Below are positions 1-7,595 of a stretch of 22,943 bases of DNA, piece after piece. The stretch is from Candidatus Gallimonas intestinigallinarum. GTDB taxonomy: Bacteria; Bacillota_A; Clostridia; Christensenellales; Borkfalkiaceae. The first letter of the stretch is position 1. Each line of letters opens with the position of its first letter. The DNA is taken from positions 1 to 22,943 of the forward strand of contig DXBS01000039.1 of NCBI GenBank assembly GCA_019116405.1, read 5' to 3'. The notes under the pieces are model-generated. The model was given only the letters and a program-made list of their open reading frames with translations, had not been told where the DNA came from and searched no databases. The translations under genes were made by a program, and so were the position numbers.

Positions 1-28
1 CGCCTGCGGGAAGCCTGCTGTTTGCCAT
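1..28 (-). CDS. Start of a leftward gene, product unknown (partial)
   Basis: Only nine codons lie in the window, reading MANSRLPAG, so no function can be assigned. The call rests on signals rather than homology. A GGGAG ribosome binding site (36-40, minus strand) lies 7 nt before the ATG, and a TTGACT/TATAAT promoter lies about 30 bases further upstream with its predicted +1 near 57. The frame is open to the window edge. The gene runs in the same direction as the tRNA operon to its right but is separated from it by a terminator. Confidence 0.45.
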
Positions 29-63
29 TGCTTTCTCCCAAAATTACATTCACTTTCAGAATA

Positions 64-93
64 ATTATACCATTTTCGGCGCGGAAAAGTCAA
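64..93 (-). promoter_or_regulatory. Sigma-A promoter of the left-edge gene
   Basis: On the minus strand, TTGACT (88-93) and TATAAT (64-69) are separated by 18 bp. The predicted start near 57 gives a leader of about 28 nt that contains the GGGAG site before the ATG at 28. Confidence 0.6.
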
Positions 94-219
94 ATAAAAA
101 AGGATAGTTTGTATAAGGGCGGCAAAAAAGCTGTCTGTTTTGCGAAATAGCACGAATATATGCAGCATGGAGCGCCATATCCCCTCTTTGCGGGCGGCTT
201 ATCCCCTTTTTCGCAAAGG

Positions 220-249
220 AAAACGGTTCCGAATGTTCGGAACCGTTTT
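220..249 (-). terminator. Rho-independent terminator of the tRNA operon
   Basis: A 14-bp perfect inverted repeat (arms 220-233 and 236-249) has a 2-base centre. Read leftward it ends in TTTTCCTTT. It starts at the CCA end of tRNA-Tyr, so it closes the tRNA transcript. Between it and the left-edge promoter (94-219) I see only a 7-bp inverted repeat (186-192 / 212-218) and no gene. Confidence 0.8.
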
Positions 250-333
250 GGTGGGAAGAGGTGGATTTGAACCACCGAAGTCGAAGACGTCAGATTTACA
301 GTCTGATCCATTTGGCCGCTCTGGAATCTTCCC
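249..333 (-). tRNA. tRNA-Tyr (anticodon GTA)
   Basis: The 85-nt tRNA folds with a 7-bp acceptor stem (GGGAAGA with TCTTCCC), an encoded CCA end, anticodon GTA and the long variable arm expected of bacterial tRNA-Tyr. It is the last gene of the five-tRNA operon and its 3' end runs into the terminator stem. Confidence 0.95.
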
Positions 334-360
334 ATCTATGAAATTGGCTGTATCTGTCGG

Positions 361-436
361 TGGAGCCGGTGACCGGAATTGAACCAGCAACCGGCTGATT
401 ACAAATCAGCTGCTCTGCCGATTGAGCTACACCGGC
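361..436 (-). tRNA. tRNA-Thr (anticodon TGT)
   Basis: The 76-nt tRNA has acceptor stem GCCGGTG with CACCGGC, discriminator T, encoded CCA, a GCTGA/TCAGC anticodon stem and anticodon TGT. It is the fourth of five co-oriented tRNAs. Confidence 0.95.
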
Positions 437-441
437 AAGGG

Positions 442-517
442 TGGTGCCTTGGGGCGGAATCGAACCACCGACAGACGGATTTTCAGTCCGTTGCTCTACC
501 ATCTGAGCTACCAAGGC
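442..517 (-). tRNA. tRNA-Phe (anticodon GAA)
   Basis: The 76-nt tRNA has acceptor stem GCCTTGG with CCAAGGC, discriminator A, encoded CCA and an ACGGA/TCCGT anticodon stem that presents GAA. Only 5 nt separate it from tRNA-Thr. Confidence 0.95.
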
Positions 518-522
518 AGGTT

Positions 523-560
523 GCCTTTTTCAAGGCTTGAGCCTCATTCCCATGAGGCTC
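523..560 (-). repeat. Two tandem hairpins in the Asp-Phe tRNA spacer
   Basis: In the leftward transcript the spacer first forms a perfect 9-bp stem GAGCCTCAT/ATGAGGCTC with a 4-nt loop (539-560). It then forms GCCTT-GAAA-AAGGC (523-536) with a GNRA-type loop. No U-tract follows, so neither is an obvious terminator. They may mark processing sites. Confidence 0.6.
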
Positions 561-570
561 AGAAGAAGTG

Positions 571-647
571 TGGCGACCCAAAACGGGCTCGAACCGTCGA
601 CCTCCAGCGTGACAGGCTGGCGCTCTAACCAACTGAGCTATTGGGCC
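571..647 (-). tRNA. tRNA-Asp (anticodon GTC)
   Basis: The 77-nt tRNA has acceptor stem GGCCCAA with TTGGGTC (one G-U pair), discriminator G as expected for Asp, encoded CCA, a CCAGC/GCTGG anticodon stem and anticodon GTC. Confidence 0.95.
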
Positions 648-699
648 ATGTAGCGGCAATGCCGCCTCGGATTGCGGGCGTTCGTCCGTGACCGGTGAA

Positions 700-775
700 T
701 GGTGGGCCTTCACGGATTCGAACCGCGGACCAATCGGTTATGAGCCGACAGCTCTGACCACTGAGCTAAAGGCCC
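700..775 (-). tRNA. tRNA with CAT anticodon: elongator Met, possibly Ile2
   Basis: The 76-nt tRNA has acceptor stem GGGCCTT with AAGGCCC, encoded CCA and an anticodon loop CTCATAA that presents CAT. It is the first gene of the operon. The paired first base argues against initiator tRNA. CAT is also the gene-level anticodon of lysidine-modified Ile2, and the sequence alone does not separate the two. The Met-Asp-Phe-Thr-Tyr order, the same as in B. subtilis, favours Met. Confidence 0.9.
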
Positions 776-807
776 GCTTGGGGATGCCGCAACCGCAATG
801 CTTGACT

Positions 808-836
808 ATCATATTACAAACCAAGGGAAAAGTCAA
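808..836 (-). promoter_or_regulatory. Sigma-A promoter of the tRNA operon
   Basis: On the minus strand, TTGACT (831-836) and TATGAT (808-813) have an ideal 17-bp spacer. The predicted start near 801 leaves about 25 nt before the first tRNA. Confidence 0.85.
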
Positions 837-994
837 GTATTTTTTCCGCATTTTTTACAACTTTTTTTCACGGTCAAAAAAATTTTTTACGGGCGGCGTC
901 CGACATTTTTCGCCCGCATTTTTCAAAAGCTGACAAATCAGGCGTGCAGCCCGCCGTTATAATAATTGCAATCGCAACTTACGGAGGTCTACGC

Positions 995-1303
995 ATGAAG
1001 ACGCAGTCTGCGCGCAGGGGAGACAGTCTCTATATTTACCTCACGGGCGAGCTGGATGAATCTACGGTGTCCCGTGCGCGGGAGGAGGCAGACGATCTGA
1101 TCGATGACAGCGCAGGGTGTTCGCGGGCGGTGTTTAACCTCGCAGGCGTTCGCTTCATGGACTCGACGGGCATCGGCTTTCTCATCGGCCGCTACAAAAA
1201 ATTGCAGAAGTACGGCATGGGAATGTATCTGGAAAATCCCAACCCCGATGCAGACAAAATACTCACATTGAGCGGCATCTATTCGCTCATGCCGAAGATT
1301 TAG
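995..1303 (+). CDS. spoIIAA: Anti-sigma F factor antagonist SpoIIAA
   Basis: A 102-residue STAS-domain protein that acts as the anti-anti-sigma factor of the sigma F switch. Unphosphorylated, it binds SpoIIAB and frees sigma F in the forespore. The family's phosphorylation motif is present as DSTGIGFLIGRYK, with Ser57 the expected target of SpoIIAB. The length is close to that of other SpoIIAA proteins. The ATG at 995 was chosen because GGAGG (983-987) lies 7 nt upstream. An in-frame ATG at 944 has no such site and adds residues unlike the family. It is first in a three-gene operon with spoIIAB 10 bp downstream. The upstream region has TATAAT (958-963) but no well-spaced -35. Sigma-H control would be expected from the family, but I cannot point to a convincing element. 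Confidence 0.96.
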   Translation: MKTQSARRGDSLYIYLTGELDESTVSRAREEADDLIDDSAGCSRAVFNLAGVRFMDSTGIGFLIGRYKKLQKYGMGMYLENPNPDADKILTLSGIYSLMPKI

Positions 1304-1313
1304 AGGGGTTTTT

Positions 1314-1751
1314 ATGAACGAAATGCACTTAAAATTTTTGTCGCGCTCGGAGAACGAGAACTTTGCCCGCAACGTCGTTGCGGCGTTTGCGCTGCCCCTC
1401 AATCCCACGCTGGACGAGCTTTCCGACGTCAAGACCGCCGTGTCGGAGGCAGTCACCAACAGCATCGTACACGGCTACCGCGCGTGCGAAGGCTGGATCA
1501 CGCTCGTGTGCCGCACGGACGGGGACACCCTACATATCGAAATTTCCGACGACGGACGGGGGATCGAGGATGTGGAGCAGGCGCTCACGCCCTTTTACAC
1601 GACGTTGCCGGACGAGGAGCGTTCGGGTATGGGGTTTACCATCATGCAGACGTTCATGACCACGTTCTCCGTTGTCTCTGAAGCGGGCAGGGGGACGACG
1701 GTGCGCATGAGCAAGCAATTCGGCGCAAGGGCGACGGAAGATGCTCGATGA
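1314..1751 (+). CDS. spoIIAB: Anti-sigma F factor / serine kinase SpoIIAB
   Basis: A 145-residue GHKL-fold protein that holds sigma F inactive and phosphorylates SpoIIAA on serine. The ATP-binding boxes are in order. The N-box is DVKTAVSEAVTNSIVHGY (Glu45 catalytic, Asn49 for Mg). The G1 box is DDGRGI (79-84) and the glycine-rich G2 region is SGMGF (104-108). A GAGGGG site precedes the ATG. Its 3' end overlaps sigF by 11 bp, which would couple translation of the inhibitor to that of its target. Length and motif order are as expected for the family, with no missing residue seen. Confidence 0.97.
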   Translation: MNEMHLKFLSRSENENFARNVVAAFALPLNPTLDELSDVKTAVSEAVTNSIVHGYRACEGWITLVCRTDGDTLHIEISDDGRGIEDVEQALTPFYTTLPDEERSGMGFTIMQTFMTTFSVVSEAGRGTTVRMSKQFGARATEDAR

Positions 1752-2463
1752 AGGTACGACGCTCGCGCTCATCCGCCGCGCCAAGGAGGGGGACAACGAG
1801 GCAAAGGAGGCGCTGCTCGTACACAATACATCCCTCTTAAAGAGCATCCTGCGAAGATACTTGGGCAAGGGCGTGGAGTATGACGATCTGTATCAGCTCG
1901 CCTGCATGGGGTTCTTAAAGGCGATCGCAGGCTTTGACGAGAGCTTCGGCGTGCGCTTTTCTACCTACGCCGTCCCGATGATCGCTGGGGAGATCAAGCG
2001 CTTTTTGCGCGACGACGGCAGCGTCAAGGTCTCCCGCCTCATGAAGAAGGCGGCGCGCGACATGAACGCCTATATCGAGCAATGCAGCGCGGAGCGCGGC
2101 GAACAGCCCACCGTCAAAGAGCTCGCCGAGGTCTTTCATATGGACGAGGGCGAGGTCGTGTTCACGCTCGGCTCCTCCCGCATGCCCGTCTCCATCTATG
2201 AGCAGGGGGACTACAAGGACGAAAAGGGGACGACGCTCGCCGAACGGCTGCCCTCCGATGACGACCAGGACGAAATGATTGAACATATGCTGTTAAAGCA
2301 GGCGATCGAAAAACTCCCCGAGCGGGAAAAGAAGATCGTGTTTTTGCGGTACTTTAGGGATCTGACGCAGAGCGAAGTCGCGCGTCGCATCGGCGTATCG
2401 CAGGTGCAGATCTCGCGCATCGAGAGCAAGATCATGGGAAAATTCAAGGAGGAACTGAAGTAA
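1741..2463 (+). CDS. sigF: RNA polymerase sigma-F factor (SpoIIAC)
   Basis: A 240-residue sigma-70-family factor that directs early forespore transcription. Region 2 is clear (YDDLYQLACMGFLKAIAGFD, then FSTYAVPMIAGEIKRFLRDD), followed by region 3 and a C-terminal region 4 helix-turn-helix (LTQSEVARRIGVSQVQISRI). Sequence alone could also fit the related sigma G. The position directly after spoIIAA and spoIIAB identifies it as sigma F. It starts inside spoIIAB and ends immediately before a strong terminator, so the operon is limited to these three genes. Confidence 0.96.
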   Translation: MLDEGTTLALIRRAKEGDNEAKEALLVHNTSLLKSILRRYLGKGVEYDDLYQLACMGFLKAIAGFDESFGVRFSTYAVPMIAGEIKRFLRDDGSVKVSRLMKKAARDMNAYIEQCSAERGEQPTVKELAEVFHMDEGEVVFTLGSSRMPVSIYEQGDYKDEKGTTLAERLPSDDDQDEMIEHMLLKQAIEKLPEREKKIVFLRYFRDLTQSEVARRIGVSQVQISRIESKIMGKFKEELK

Positions 2464-2494
2464 GGACGCAGAGATGCGTCCTCTTTTGTTTTTT
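2463..2494 (+). terminator. Rho-independent terminator of the spoIIA operon
   Basis: AGGACGCA-GAGA-TGCGTCCT forms a perfect 8-bp stem with a GAGA tetraloop. CTTTTGTTTTTT follows. The stem begins on the last base of the sigF stop codon. Confidence 0.92.
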
Positions 2495-2561
2495 CGATTT
2501 TCGTCATTTGAAAAAGAAATCAACACAAAAAAGTCACTTGCGAACTTTTGGCTTGGATATG

Positions 2562-2591
2562 TTGACTTTCCGCATGCGATGATGATATAAT
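2562..2591 (+). promoter_or_regulatory. Sigma-A promoter of the his operon, extended -10
   Basis: TTGACT (2562-2567), an 18-bp spacer and TATAAT (2586-2591), with TGA directly before the -10 (extended -10). The predicted +1 near 2598 leaves a leader of about 25 nt. I see no T-box or leader-peptide attenuator between promoter and gene. Confidence 0.85.
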
Positions 2592-2623
2592 TAAGAGGAA
2601 ACAACCGTAAAATGAGGCAAAAC

Positions 2624-3796
2624 ATGACTTTCCGCAAGCTGCCGACGGGCGTACAGGATATTTTGCCGCGCGAATGCCGCATTCTCGGCGAGGTGCGCGA
2701 GCGCCTTTCGCGCGCCTTTGAGGCGCGCGGCTACGAGCCTGTGATCTCCGCCGCCGTCGATTATTATGATACCTATTCCAAGATCACCAACGCGCTGCCC
2801 CAGGAGCGCATGTTCAAGTTCACCGACCAGGACGGCAAGCTCCTTGTCCTGCGTCCCGATGCGACGCTCTCCATCTCCCGCATTGCTGCGACCAAACTGC
2901 CCGATCCGAACGTGCGCCTTTCCTACTTCCTCAATAAGTGGGACGCGCAGAACACGGGCGGCGTCAAGAGCCGCGAGATCATCCAGGCGGGCGTGGAGCG
3001 CTTCGGCGAGGAGGGCGCCTTCTCGGACGCGCAGACCATCGCCTTTGCCGTGGACTGCATGCGGGAAGTCGGGCTGGAAAACTGCATTGTCGAAGTGGGG
3101 CACGTCGGCTACATGAAGGGCATTTTGACGGGCTGCGGCTTAAGCGACGCCCGGGCGGAGGAGGTGCGTGCCTATATCAACGCCAAGGACGGGCTGAATG
3201 CCGAGCGTGTCCTGCGTGCGGCGGGCGCCAACGAAGAGGCGCTCTCTGCCGTGCGCGCGCTCCCGACGCTGTTCGGCGGTGCGGAGGTGTTCGACCGTGC
3301 CGAAACGCTCACCGGGAATGCACAGGCGCGCGAGGCGATCGCGTATCTGAAAAAAGTGCATCGCATCCTCACCGACATGGGCTACGAGCAGGACGTCTGC
3401 TTCGATCTGGGGACGGGCAAGAGCCTTTCCTACTATTCGGGCATCGTCTTTTCGGGGCTGGTGCAGGAAGTGGGCGCGCCCGTCCTCAGCGGCGGCAGGT
3501 ACGACGGCCTTGCCGACGACTTCGGCAAGCACATTCCCGCCGTCGGCTTTGCGATCGGCCTCAAGCGCGTGCTTGTCGCGCTTGAGCGGCAGGGCAGGCT
3601 CCCGGGAAGCGAGGTGCCCGACGCGGCAGTTGCATGCGAGGAGGGCGCGGAAGGGCAGGCGGATGCGCTCGCGAAAAGCATGATCGCCGAGGGCAAGCGG
3701 GTCACGCTCGCCGCCGCGTACGGCGAGGCGGCGCTTGACAGGATCGCCGCAAAACAAAAATATCTGGTCACAAAAACGGGGGTACGTCAGCTATGA
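2624..3796 (+). CDS. hisZ: ATP phosphoribosyltransferase regulatory subunit HisZ
   Basis: A 390-residue paralogue of the histidyl-tRNA synthetase catalytic domain that lacks tRNA charging and assembles with the short HisG. Class II synthetase features are present: LPTGVQDILPRE at the N-terminus, FKFTDQDGKLLVLRPDAT (motif 2 region), QAGVERFG, and AVGFAIGLKRVLVALE (motif 3 region). The anticodon-binding domain is reduced. I start at 2624 because GAGG (2614-2617) lies 6 nt upstream. The alternative ATG at 2612 would need a ribosome site at 2594-2600, which lies at or before the predicted +1 near 2598. The gene overlaps hisG by 4 bp (ATGA). It is first in the histidine operon. Confidence 0.93.
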   Translation: MTFRKLPTGVQDILPRECRILGEVRERLSRAFEARGYEPVISAAVDYYDTYSKITNALPQERMFKFTDQDGKLLVLRPDATLSISRIAATKLPDPNVRLSYFLNKWDAQNTGGVKSREIIQAGVERFGEEGAFSDAQTIAFAVDCMREVGLENCIVEVGHVGYMKGILTGCGLSDARAEEVRAYINAKDGLNAERVLRAAGANEEALSAVRALPTLFGGAEVFDRAETLTGNAQAREAIAYLKKVHRILTDMGYEQDVCFDLGTGKSLSYYSGIVFSGLVQEVGAPVLSGGRYDGLADDFGKHIPAVGFAIGLKRVLVALERQGRLPGSEVPDAAVACEEGAEGQADALAKSMIAEGKRVTLAAAYGEAALDRIAAKQKYLVTKTGVRQL

Positions 3797-4413
3797 TCAC
3801 GTTTGCTCTGTCCAAGGGACGGCTCGCCGAGAAGGCGGGGCAGCTGCTTGCGGCGGCGGGCGTGGATACCGCCGTCCTCTCAGAAGATACGCGCAAACTC
3901 GTCCTCGAGAGTGCGGACGGGGAATATCGCTTTTTCCTCGTCAAGCCCGCAGATGTTCCCATCTACGTGGAGTCGGGCGTCGCAGACCTTGGCATCGTCG
4001 GAAAGGATACCCTCATTGAAGAGGGGCGCGATCTGTATGAGATGCTCGATCTTAAAATGGGGGAATGCCGCCTGTGCATCGCGGGCTATCCCGAGCGGCG
4101 GGACGTGCTCACCAATCCCCATCTGCGCGTCGCGACCAAGTACGTCAATACCGCGCGCCGCGTGTTTGCCGACCGCGAGGAGATCGAGATCATCCCGCTG
4201 CACGGTTCCATCGAACTTGCGCCCGTCACGGGGCTTGCGGACGTCATCTTTGACGTCGTGCAGACGGGCTCGACCTTAAAGGCAAACGGACTGGTCGTGC
4301 TGGAAGAGGTGTTTTCGGGCATCACGGCGCGGCTGGTCGTCAACAAAGTCAGTCTGAAAACCAAGGCGGCGCTTATTCTTCCCCTCATCGCGCGCCTGAA
4401 GGAGGTCCTATGA
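3793..4413 (+). CDS. hisG: ATP phosphoribosyltransferase, short form HisG
   Basis: This enzyme catalyses the first step of histidine synthesis, joining ATP and PRPP to give phosphoribosyl-ATP. At 206 residues it is the short form, which lacks the C-terminal regulatory domain and needs HisZ; hisZ is directly upstream and overlaps by 4 bp. The N-terminus MITFALSKGRLAEKA and the PRPP-binding loop DVVQTGSTLKANGL (Gln157-Thr161) are intact. It overlaps hisD by 4 bp. Histidine feedback would act through HisZ, as known for this form. Confidence 0.96.
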   Translation: MITFALSKGRLAEKAGQLLAAAGVDTAVLSEDTRKLVLESADGEYRFFLVKPADVPIYVESGVADLGIVGKDTLIEEGRDLYEMLDLKMGECRLCIAGYPERRDVLTNPHLRVATKYVNTARRVFADREEIEIIPLHGSIELAPVTGLADVIFDVVQTGSTLKANGLVVLEEVFSGITARLVVNKVSLKTKAALILPLIARLKEVL

Positions 4414-5684
4414 GGATATACGACAAAACTTCCTGTTCGCAGCTCTTGGAGCGCGCCTTTGCCGCGCGCGAGAAGGAACTTGCCGCGGTCAAGGAGATCT
4501 TGTCGGACGTGCGCGCGCGCGGAGACGCGGCGGTGTTCGACTATGAGAAGAAATTTGACGGAACAACGCTGACGCAGGAGAATTTTCGCGTCTCGGAAGC
4601 GGAATTTGCAGCGGCGTACGAGGCGGTCTCTCCCGAGCTTTTGGCGAGCCTGAAGAAGGCGATTCATAACATCTACGCCTATCACAGCCGCGCAGGGCGT
4701 AAGGACAGCGTCGAGACGCACGACGGCAGGACGACGGGCTATGTCGTTCGCCCCGTGAGCGCCGCGGGCATATATGCGCCCGGCGGCACCGCGCCGCTCT
4801 CCTCCTCCGTCTTGATGGGCGTCCTGCCCGCAAAGGCGGCGGGGGTGGAGCGCATCGTGCTCGCAACGCCCGCCAAAAACGGCGTCGTCGCGCCGCTGAC
4901 CCTCGTCGCGGCAAAGGAGTGCGGCATCAGCGAAGTGTACAAGATGGGCGGCGCGCAGGCGATCGCCGCGCTCGCCTACGGCACGCAGTCGGTGAAAAAG
5001 GTGGACGTCATCGCGGGTCCCGGCAATATCTACGTCACGCTCGCCAAGAAGGAAGTGTACGGCGAAGTGGGCATCGATATGCTCGCGGGCCCCAGCGAGA
5101 TCCTCATCATCGCGGACGAGAGCGCCAATGCGCGCTATGTCGCGGCGGACGTTTTGTCGCAGGCGGAGCACGATGTGCTCGCCCGCGCCATCCTCGTCAC
5201 GCCGAGCAGATCGCTCGCCGAGGCGGTCGCAAAGGAGGTGGAATTGCAGCTTGCGCGCCTTCCGAGAAAGGAGGTCGTGCGCAAGTCCATCGATACGAGC
5301 GGCGGCATCGTCGTTGTCGACAGTCTGGAGGAGGCGTGCGCGCTTGCGAATACCGTCGCGCCCGAGCACCTCGAGATCTGCACCGAGCACCCCGAAGCGC
5401 TGCTGCCCTCGATCACGCATGCGGGTGCCGTGTTTTTGGGGCACTACACGCCCGAGCCCGTCGGGGACTACTTTGCGGGGCCCGATCACATTCTGCCGAC
5501 TTCCGGCAGCGCGAAGTTCTTCCAGGTACTCAATGAGGACACGTTCACCCGCAAGATGAGCGTCATCTCCTACACCAGGGAAGCACTCTTTGCGGACGGA
5601 GAGGACATTGTGCGGCTCGCGAGGAGCGAACAGCTCGACGCGCATGCGAACGCCGTCGCCATTCGGCTGGAGGAAAAGATATGA
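4410..5684 (+). CDS. hisD: Histidinol dehydrogenase HisD
   Basis: A 424-residue NAD-dependent, zinc-containing dehydrogenase that oxidises L-histidinol to L-histidine in the last two steps of the pathway. It is full length. Visible family motifs are the glycine-rich YAPGGTAPLSSSVLMG, VDVIAGPGNIYVT, DMLAGPSEILI, the catalytic pair in APEHLEI (Glu319, His320), and GPDHILPTSGSA with the likely zinc/substrate residues Asp359 and His360. ATGA-type 4-bp overlaps join it to hisG and hisB, indicating translational coupling. Confidence 0.97.
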   Translation: MRIYDKTSCSQLLERAFAAREKELAAVKEILSDVRARGDAAVFDYEKKFDGTTLTQENFRVSEAEFAAAYEAVSPELLASLKKAIHNIYAYHSRAGRKDSVETHDGRTTGYVVRPVSAAGIYAPGGTAPLSSSVLMGVLPAKAAGVERIVLATPAKNGVVAPLTLVAAKECGISEVYKMGGAQAIAALAYGTQSVKKVDVIAGPGNIYVTLAKKEVYGEVGIDMLAGPSEILIIADESANARYVAADVLSQAEHDVLARAILVTPSRSLAEAVAKEVELQLARLPRKEVVRKSIDTSGGIVVVDSLEEACALANTVAPEHLEICTEHPEALLPSITHAGAVFLGHYTPEPVGDYFAGPDHILPTSGSAKFFQVLNEDTFTRKMSVISYTREALFADGEDIVRLARSEQLDAHANAVAIRLEEKI

Positions 5685-6274
5685 AAGCTGCACCAATCAG
5701 AACTGCACAAATCGAACGCAAGACCAGGGAGACGGACATCGCGCTCTCGCTCAAACTGGACGGCAACGGTACGCCAAACGTCACAACGGGGGTAGGATTT
5801 TTTGACCACATGCTCGAACTGCTGACCGTGCATTCGGGCATGGATATCAATCTCTCCTGCAAGGGCGATCTGCAGGTGGACGCGCACCACACCGTCGAGG
5901 ACGTGGGTATCGCGCTGGGCGACTGCATCCGTCAGGCGCTGGGCGACAAGAAGGGCATCGCGCGCTTTGCGGACAGGCTCGTCCCGATGGACGAGACCGC
6001 GGCGCAGGTCGCCGTCGACTTCAGCGGCAGATCGGCTCTCATCTTCCCCAATGAACTCTCGGGCAAGGTGGGCAACTTCGATATGGAACTGATCGAAGAG
6101 TTCCTGCGCGCCTTTGCTTCGCACGCGGGCTGTAATCTTTACGTCAGAATTCTCAGCGCGGGCAATCGCCACCACATGGCGGAGGCGATCTTCAAGGCGC
6201 TTGCGCTGTGCATCCGCGACGCCGTGCGCGTCGTCTCGGACAAGGTGCCCTCGTCCAAGGGGATGCTGGAATGA
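5681..6274 (+). CDS. hisB: Imidazoleglycerol-phosphate dehydratase HisB
   Basis: A 197-residue monofunctional dehydratase that converts imidazole glycerol phosphate to imidazole acetol phosphate. Both manganese-binding repeats are visible: DAHHTVEDVGI (His69-Asp74) and NRHHMAEAIFKA (His164, His165). The length matches the monofunctional form, so the N-terminal histidinol-phosphatase domain of the enterobacterial fusion is absent. It overlaps hisD and hisH by 4 bp each. Confidence 0.97.
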   Translation: MKAAPIRTAQIERKTRETDIALSLKLDGNGTPNVTTGVGFFDHMLELLTVHSGMDINLSCKGDLQVDAHHTVEDVGIALGDCIRQALGDKKGIARFADRLVPMDETAAQVAVDFSGRSALIFPNELSGKVGNFDMELIEEFLRAFASHAGCNLYVRILSAGNRHHMAEAIFKALALCIRDAVRVVSDKVPSSKGMLE

Positions 6275-6858
6275 TCGGCATCATCGACTACGGCATGGGC
6301 AATCTGCGCTCGGTGCAAAAGGCGATCGAATACCTCGGCGGCAGGGCGTGTATTTCCTCCGATCGGAGCGAGCTGGACGGCTGCGAAAAGCTCATCCTGC
6401 CGGGCGTCGGCAGCTTCGCGGCAGGTATGAAGAACTTAAATGATACGGGGCTTGCGCCCTACATTGTGCGCCGCACGCAGGATACGCCGCTCCTCGGCAT
6501 CTGCCTCGGGATGCAGTTTTTGCTGCAGGAGAGCGAGGAGGACGGCGTCAACGCGGGGCTGGGGCTGATCGGCGGCAGAGTCGTGCGCTTTACCGAGGGC
6601 AAGATCCCGCACATCGGCTGGAACAGCGTGGAAGAGATGCGCTCGCCCCTGTTTGCGGGCATTCCCTCGGGGACGGAGTTCTACTTTGTGCACAGCTACT
6701 ATGCCGATACGACGGATGAATTCACGATCGGTAAAACGGAATACTACCGCGTCTACGCCTCGGCGGTGGGCAAGGGAAGCGTCTACGGCGTGCAGTTTCA
6801 CCCTGAAAAGAGCGGCGCGGCGGGTTTGCAGCTGCTGCGCAACTATATGCAGCTGTAA
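6271..6858 (+). CDS. hisH: Imidazole glycerol phosphate synthase, glutaminase subunit HisH
   Basis: A 195-residue class I glutamine amidotransferase that makes ammonia from glutamine and passes it to HisF. The catalytic triad is present: Cys78 in GICLGMQF, and His177 and Glu179 in VQFHPEKSG. The start MIGIIDYGMGNLRS is typical of HisH, and the ATG overlaps the hisB stop. A longer in-frame upstream start at 6208 lies inside hisB and was not used. The partner gene hisF follows after hisA. Confidence 0.97.
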   Translation: MIGIIDYGMGNLRSVQKAIEYLGGRACISSDRSELDGCEKLILPGVGSFAAGMKNLNDTGLAPYIVRRTQDTPLLGICLGMQFLLQESEEDGVNAGLGLIGGRVVRFTEGKIPHIGWNSVEEMRSPLFAGIPSGTEFYFVHSYYADTTDEFTIGKTEYYRVYASAVGKGSVYGVQFHPEKSGAAGLQLLRNYMQL

Positions 6859-6875
6859 CGAGCGGAGCAAATGAC

Positions 6876-7595
6876 ATGATCTTATATCCTGCCATCGATA
6901 TTTTAGAGGGGCGCGCGGTGCGCCTGCTGCACGGCAAGCGCAGCGAGGTCACCGACTACGGCGATCCCGTGGATTGCGCCAAACGCTGGGTGGACATGGG
7001 CGCGAAAATCCTGCACGTCGTCGACCTTTCGGGCGCGTTCGGGGAAAAGAGCACCTTTCATAGGAGCCTGGAGCGCATTGCGGCGCTTGGCGTGCCCGTC
7101 CAGTCGGGCGGCGGGCTTCGCTCCATGGAGGCGATCGTCCACCGCTTCCGCATGGGCGCGGACCGCGTCGTGCTGGGGACGGTGTGCGTAGAGCAGCCCG
7201 AAGTGTTAAAGGAGGCGGCCGAGACCTTCGGCGGCAAGATCGTCGCGGGCATCGACGCCAAGGGCGGCAAACTCGCCGTCAGGGGCTGGACGGAGATTGC
7301 CGAAAAGGATGCTTTTGATTTCGGCTGCGAGGCGCGCGCGCTGGGCGTCACCGACGCGGTATTTACGGACATCGGCAGGGACGGGGCGCTCACGGGCGTC
7401 AACGTCGAAGATACCGTCAAGATGGGCGAAACGGGGCTGAACATCATCGCTTCGGGCGGCGTGAGCAGCATCTCCGATCTGCGCGCGCTCGCCGAAAAGG
7501 GCGTGTACGGCGCTATACTGGGTCGGTCCATCTATACGGGCGCGATCGATCTTGCAGCGGCGCTAAAGGAGTTTTCATGGTACGAAAGAGAATAA
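6876..7595 (+). CDS. hisA: Phosphoribosylformimino-5-aminoimidazole carboxamide ribotide isomerase HisA
   Basis: A 239-residue (beta/alpha)8-barrel enzyme that performs the Amadori rearrangement of ProFAR to PRFAR. The N-terminal catalytic aspartate is in YPAIDILEG (Asp8) and the second half-barrel has [13 protein letters not shown] (from Thr164). Both phosphate-binding loops look intact ([17 protein letters not shown]). It starts 17 bp after hisH and overlaps hisF by 19 bp. Confidence 0.97.
   Translation: MILYPAIDILEGRAVRLLHGKRSEVTDYGDPVDCAKRWVDMGAKILHVVDLSGAFGEKSTFHRSLERIAALGVPVQSGGGLRSMEAIVHRFRMGADRVVLGTVCVEQPEVLKEAAETFGGKIVAGIDAKGGKLAVRGWTEIAEKDAFDFGCEARALGVTDAVFTDIGRDGALTGVNVEDTVKMGETGLNIIASGGVSSISDLRALAEKGVYGAILGRSIYTGAIDLAAALKEFSWYERE

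Noticed and set aside
186..218. CTTTGCG/CGCAAAG inverted repeat as a second terminator
   Set aside because: The arms are 7 bp with a 19-nt loop and no U-tract on either strand. The 14-bp hairpin beside it explains termination better.
4086..5696. 536-codon open frame on the minus strand opposite hisG and hisD
   Set aside because: The plus strand carries clear, full-length HisG and HisD with intact motifs. In GC-rich DNA the opposite strand often lacks stops. The translated product is Arg/His/Gly-rich with no recognisable domain or ribosome site.
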